Below are positions 13,121 to 17,004 of a stretch of DNA of 17,004 nt, one piece after another. The stretch's first letter is position 1. The number at the start of each line of letters is the position of its first letter. The position numbers were made by a program, and so were the translations under genes. The stretch spans positions 1 through 17,004 of the forward strand of contig NZ_JAOZOZ010000014.1 in assembly GCF_029933015.1 (NCBI RefSeq), written 5' to 3'. This DNA is from Hydrogenimonas sp. GTDB lineage: Bacteria; Campylobacterota; Campylobacteria; Campylobacterales; Hydrogenimonadaceae. The notes below the pieces were generated by a model, which was not told the DNA's origin, searched no databases, and worked only from the letters and a program-made list of their open reading frames with translations.

Positions 13121-15939
13121 TGCGGATACTCTACAAACGTTTCGCATTGGGACTGCAGGGGGCACTCATGGCCACCGGCCTCTTCTTCTACGTCACCCTC
13201 CATCCCAAAACCACCGACTATATCGCACGGAAGGCCCTGGCGGAAAACGGTATCGGATACTCCCGGATCGAAGGAACGCTCTATACCGGTTTCGATCTTT
13301 ACGACGTGCGGTTTCAAAAAGCCCTCTTTTCAAAACATGTCGCACTGCACTACTCCATTTTCAGACTCCTTTCTCCCGTACCGACCATCGGGGAGATAGT
13401 CGTGGAGAATTGCCGAATCTATCCGGACCGGTTCGAGATGAACGAGACCAAAAAGAGCGAATCCGGCGACATCGTCCTTCCGCCCATCGTCGTCCAAAAG
13501 ATCCGTATCGAGAAATGCGACATTTTCTCTCCCGAGCGCATAGGCATCGACCTTGTCGCGGAAAATCTCCGGTGGTTCGGTACCGACGTGTCGATCCCCT
13601 CTTTCACGACATCGCTGCGCACTCCCTATGCCCACGGTACATTCAAGGGAAACCTCCATGATGAACGTATCGAGGCGGACGGTCATCTCTCTCTGGGCAA
13701 AAAGTACCGAAAGATGGCTGCCGGATATCTCGGAAATATTCCAAAGAGCATACCCGTCAAACTGAAAGCCGATCTGCACGGATTGAAGGCATCGACCCGG
13801 ATCTCTTCTCCGATTACGCTGAAAGAGGCGAATCTCTCCATCGACCGTTTCGCCCTCGATTTCGACTATCTCATGAAGGAAAACTACTTTACGGCAAAGG
13901 CGAAGTACCATCTGAAGTCGCCGGAAGTGGAGGCGGATATCAATCAGTCTCTTCTGTTTACCCCTTCCCTCGCCTACGCGACGAAAATAGAGGGAAAGAT
14001 TCTCCAGACGACCTATCCTCTCCCCTCCCGCCGTTTCGAAGCGGACGCCGCCGGCGACACGGATGTCGTCACGGCCGATATCTATATGGGTGCTTTCAGT
14101 CTCAGCCTCTATTCGACCGATTACAACAGGTACGCGATCCAAATGAAAGCCAAACCCCACAAAATAGAGTACATCGAGCATCTCCCCCATCTCTTTTCGC
14201 ATCAAACCGTCTCGATGGATGCCAATGCAACGGCGACTATCTCCCCGAAACCCCTGATCAAGGGTGTCGTACAGCTCGACGGAAACTATTCGAGTTCGAA
14301 AAGCTTCATCGAGATCCGACCGGAATCGTTTCTCGTGCGCGCTTCCGTCAAACCCAAGGATATAGAAGGCGGAATATGGGAAACGGTGCCACCGATGTTC
14401 AAGTCGCAGATCAACACCTATATCTACTACTCCAAAAGCAACAAACTCTTCAACGTCTCCACGCCAAAAGCCTATCTGACGCTTTTCGAAAAAGAAAAAA
14501 AAGTCAAAGGATGGGCCAACATCGGTTCTCTGACACTCGATGTCGCCGGCAGAATCGAACCCGACGACACGATCGATCTCGATTTCCACACCCATCTCGA
14601 CTCGCTGCACGCTCTGATGGAGGATTTCGGGATCAAAAGCGACGTCATCGTCGATGCCGAAGTGAATAGCCGTTTCAACGTCCATATCGCCGAGCGGCTA
14701 TCACTGCGCTACGAAACGGAGATACCGTGGTATCTGATCCAACCCGACTCGCAGACCGTCTATTACGGTCTCGATTCGAAACTGGCCGGCGGCATCAAAG
14801 GAGACGAGATATCCATCGACCGTTACGACATCGGATTCAAAGATCGACATTTCCGCCAGGAGCGTCCCTCCTATTTCCATTTCGATGAAAACTACCGCTT
14901 CTACATCGACCGTTTTTCGGTGCTCGATACGGGAGATGTACACGGCGTTTTCGATCCCGGAAAGCTGGAGGGCCATCTCCGTTTAGACGCCACGAAGATG
15001 CACTACATAGGCCCGGAGGGGAACGTCACCGCCAATGCGGCCATCGACGCCAACATAAGCGACGAGATCATCGACGTCGAAGGAGAAGTGGAGCTGACCG
15101 AGGCGAAAATCACTTTCATGCCCAAAAAGGAGTATACGGTCACCGACGAAGACATCATCGTCATTCAGGATATCAAGGAGCCGAGCCACACGAAAAAAAG
15201 TCTCAACATCCGTATCTATTCGAACCATCCTCTCGAATACGACGTACCGATGATCCATCTGGACTTCATTCCGGATGTGACGATCTGGAAAGAGGTGGGC
15301 AAACCGACGGTACTGCTGGGCATCGTCCGGGTCGAGGACGGCACCATCGACGTGGAGGACAAACACTTCGAAATCCAGCCCTCCGAAATCTACTTCAGCG
15401 GCGCCTACCCCATCAATCCCTGGCTCGATCTGCAGATCCAGTATGAACTGGACTTCAACCGTTTCACGATCTACGTCAGCCATACCCTCGCCGATCCGGT
15501 CTTCCTCTTCTCCTCCGATCCGCCCATGAGCCAGAACGACATCATGAGCTATATCCTCTTCGGCAGTCCCGCCGACGAATCGTTCCAGGGAAGCCGGGAC
15601 GCCTCGACATCGGTGGCGACGATGCTGCTGGGATTCGGTCTGAAAAACGCGATCGGTTCCGCCACCGGTTTGAAATTCGACACCTTCAATATCCTCAACA
15701 CCGAAGAGGGAGGATTCGGCATCGAAATTGGCAAGCGTATCGGCAAACGTTTCAGGATCATCTACCGTAACGATACGCTCTCGAGCTTCATTATCCAGTA
15801 CAAACTCTCCAGGAGCGTCAGGGTCGATGTGGATGTCAAAGAGACGGGACAGGGAATCAACGTGCTCTATATCAAAAATTTCAGAGGTCTGGGGCTTTTC
15901 AACAGAAAGTGGGGATCAGCGCCTCAGAAAACGGAGTAG
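13120..15939 (+). CDS. tamB: TamB-family (DUF490) inner-membrane-anchored AsmA-like protein
   Basis: A 939-residue protein with one N-terminal transmembrane anchor (about 8-27) and a very long periplasmic part rich in beta strands, as expected for the hydrophobic groove of TamB/AsmA-like lipid-transport bridges. The conserved C-terminal TamB domain covers roughly the last 290 residues, with GKPTVLLGIVRVEDGTIDV near 728, PWLDLQIQY near 767 and DPPMSQNDIMSYILFGSP near 800-815. TamB partners TamA in the outer membrane and is implicated in moving phospholipids to it. At 939 residues it is somewhat shorter than the well-known enterobacterial protein. ATG 13120 shares its A with the tamA TGA, and GGGGAG lies eight bases upstream, so translation is coupled. 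The 3' end overlaps the opposite gene by 24 bases. Confidence 0.93.
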   Translation: MRILYKRFALGLQGALMATGLFFYVTLHPKTTDYIARKALAENGIGYSRIEGTLYTGFDLYDVRFQKALFSKHVALHYSIFRLLSPVPTIGEIVVENCRIYPDRFEMNETKKSESGDIVLPPIVVQKIRIEKCDIFSPERIGIDLVAENLRWFGTDVSIPSFTTSLRTPYAHGTFKGNLHDERIEADGHLSLGKKYRKMAAGYLGNIPKSIPVKLKADLHGLKASTRISSPITLKEANLSIDRFALDFDYLMKENYFTAKAKYHLKSPEVEADINQSLLFTPSLAYATKIEGKILQTTYPLPSRRFEADAAGDTDVVTADIYMGAFSLSLYSTDYNRYAIQMKAKPHKIEYIEHLPHLFSHQTVSMDANATATISPKPLIKGVVQLDGNYSSSKSFIEIRPESFLVRASVKPKDIEGGIWETVPPMFKSQINTYIYYSKSNKLFNVSTPKAYLTLFEKEKKVKGWANIGSLTLDVAGRIEPDDTIDLDFHTHLDSLHALMEDFGIKSDVIVDAEVNSRFNVHIAERLSLRYETEIPWYLIQPDSQTVYYGLDSKLAGGIKGDEISIDRYDIGFKDRHFRQERPSYFHFDENYRFYIDRFSVLDTGDVHGVFDPGKLEGHLRLDATKMHYIGPEGNVTANAAIDANISDEIIDVEGEVELTEAKITFMPKKEYTVTDEDIIVIQDIKEPSHTKKSLNIRIYSNHPLEYDVPMIHLDFIPDVTIWKEVGKPTVLLGIVRVEDGTIDVEDKHFEIQPSEIYFSGAYPINPWLDLQIQYELDFNRFTIYVSHTLADPVFLFSSDPPMSQNDIMSYILFGSPADESFQGSRDASTSVATMLLGFGLKNAIGSATGLKFDTFNILNTEEGGFGIEIGKRIGKRFRIIYRNDTLSSFIIQYKLSRSVRVDVDVKETGQGINVLYIKNFRGLGLFNRKWGSAPQKTE

Positions 15940-17004
15940 ATAGCGGTCGGCGGAGACGCGGGGATCGATCGGAGTCTGTGAAAGAATTTTTTCACTCATC
16001 ATCTTCCCCATCAGGGGACCGAAGACAAATCCCCGGCCGCCAAAGCCGTTGACGATATGGCATCCGGGGTTCCTGGGAATCGTTTCGTTCTCTGGTTTGA
16101 GGCTTTTGGGTGGCTTTCCCAGCGCCTTTTTCGAAGCATCCGTATCGGCGATCGTACCCACCAGCGGAAAGTGGTCGCTGACCGACGCGCGGTGTCCTGC
16201 GTAGATACGGAGAATCCGTTGATCCGCCAGGGCCGGCACCAGCGCGATGGCGTCGACGATCAGCTGGTTGACGCGCTCGATCTCGCTGCGGGGATCGTTG
16301 CGCACGTGGGTGGCGCCGATACGCACGACCCCCTCCACATTGGCCGAAACGGAGAGCTTCTGATGGAGCGTTACGGGAATCTCGGCCGCGCTTCGCACAT
16401 CGACCCGCTCCCCCCAGACCCCTCCGATGGAAAGATAGGGTATCTCCAGAGGCAGCCGCTCGGCACCGGTGGCCAGCACGATGTTCGGCGCCGAAAATTT
16501 CCCCACGTACCACACTCCCTCGGTATAGGAGGGTTTGGCGTCGACACCCCAAGCGGTATCGATACGTTCGGTGAGCTTCTTCGCCACCGTCATCGGATCG
16601 ACGAAAGCGGCATGATCAAAGTAAAAGGCGCCCCACCGCAACGCTTCAGGGGCGATATGGGGAAAATCGCCTGACGAGACCTTTTGGTAAGGCAGATCGA
16701 TGAAAGGCTCGTAAGCGGCGAACTTTTCGGCATCCTTCTCGTCTTTGGGGATGCGTACCAGCCCCTTCTGGAAAAATCCCTCCGGGACGTTTTGGGCGTA
16801 GAAATCGAGGGCGAACCGGTAGGCTTCGTTGGTCACCTTCTGCAGATCACCCCCCTTGCCCAGACGGGGAGAGAGAAAAGCCCCCGCCGCTCCGCTGGCA
16901 CCGGCCAGAAGCCCCTTTTTGTCGACGAGCAGGACCTTCTGCCCTCCCTTTTTCAGCCAGAAAGCGGTGGAGATTCCGGCGATTCCCGCGCCGATGACGA
17001 TCGT
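15916..17004 (-). CDS. mnmC: MnmC-type FAD-dependent oxidoreductase, N-terminus beyond window
   Basis: At least 362 residues are present; the frame is open to base 17004, so the internal GTG at 16836 is not the start. The visible N-terminus TIVIGAGIAGISTAFWL is the dinucleotide-binding GxGxxG fold of a DAO-family flavoenzyme, followed by LLAGASGAAGAFLSPRLGKG, an MnmC-like segment. The C-terminal part has YAGHRASVSDHFPLVG and HIVNGFGGRGFVFGPLMG, also typical of the MnmC oxidase domain. MnmC converts carboxymethylaminomethyl-uridine at the tRNA wobble position to the aminomethyl form and, with an N-terminal methyltransferase domain, on to methylaminomethyl. Whether that domain is fused here lies outside the window. 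The stop overlaps tamB tail to tail. Confidence 0.85.
   Translation of the reverse strand, partial: TIVIGAGIAGISTAFWLKKGGQKVLLVDKKGLLAGASGAAGAFLSPRLGKGGDLQKVTNEAYRFALDFYAQNVPEGFFQKGLVRIPKDEKDAEKFAAYEPFIDLPYQKVSSGDFPHIAPEALRWGAFYFDHAAFVDPMTVAKKLTERIDTAWGVDAKPSYTEGVWYVGKFSAPNIVLATGAERLPLEIPYLSIGGVWGERVDVRSAAEIPVTLHQKLSVSANVEGVVRIGATHVRNDPRSEIERVNQLIVDAIALVPALADQRILRIYAGHRASVSDHFPLVGTIADTDASKKALGKPPKSLKPENETIPRNPGCHIVNGFGGRGFVFGPLMGKMMSEKILSQTPIDPRVSADRYLLRFLRR

Noticed and set aside
13330..14685. 451-codon open frame on the - strand over tamB
   Set aside because: Antisense to tamB, whose frame is continuous with a proper start and a C-terminal TamB domain. The composition is that of a reverse-complement shadow, with no membrane segment or motif.
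1..17004. CRISPR arrays, tRNA or rRNA genes, insertion sequences and riboswitches
   Set aside because: No regularly spaced repeats, no tRNA-like cloverleaf, no transposase-like protein or terminal inverted repeats, and no leader longer than about 65 bases that could hold a riboswitch were seen by eye.

Overview
The window is a compact, gene-dense stretch of a Gram-negative genome of roughly balanced base composition. An outer-membrane TonB-dependent receptor and a TamA/TamB pair show two membranes. The style of several proteins (AlgC-type mutase, the receptor N-terminus, near-zero intergenic space, promoters that are extended -10 boxes with no clear -35) suggests a Campylobacterota member, perhaps a free-living marine or hydrothermal lineage. 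That placement is inference from sequence style, not from a marker gene. I see no rRNA, tRNA, CRISPR, insertion sequence, phage gene or attachment site, and no gene-free stretch longer than about 65 bases.

Layout from left to right. (1) A leftward cluster, read from about 5596 down to 1: a YigZ/IMPACT-family protein; an AlgC-type phosphomannomutase/phosphoglucomutase with its own promoter; a YgjP-type zinc metallopeptidase; a RecD2 helicase; and a LuxI/FeeM-like GNAT-fold acyltransferase cut by the window edge. (2) A rightward SAM-dependent methyltransferase (5631-6242), divergent from the YigZ gene across only 34 bases that hold a strand-symmetric -10 box. (3) A leftward five-gene operon from 11387 to 6220: a HAD phosphatase, a polyphosphate kinase 2, a TonB-dependent receptor, a small exported protein and a membrane diguanylate cyclase. 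The last three are joined by stop/start overlap or direct abutment. (4) A rightward tamA-tamB pair (11429-15939) that starts from an extended -10 promoter embedded in an inverted repeat. (5) A leftward MnmC-type FAD oxidoreductase that runs off the right end and overlaps the tamB stop.

How the genes may work together. The receptor, exported protein and cyclase look like one signalling relay, in which outer-membrane ligand capture is reported through the periplasm to c-di-GMP synthesis. They are co-transcribed with polyphosphate and phosphate-ester enzymes. TamA and TamB form the outer-membrane translocation and lipid-transport assembly. The mutase supplies hexose phosphates for envelope glycans. 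The acyltransferase at the left edge would be the enzyme of a diffusible or structural acylated product, if its LuxI-like residues mean what they usually mean.

Several starts are not ATG (TTG, GTG, possibly ATT or CTG). I moved a number of gene starts inward or flagged them because the longest reading frames run into neighbouring genes.
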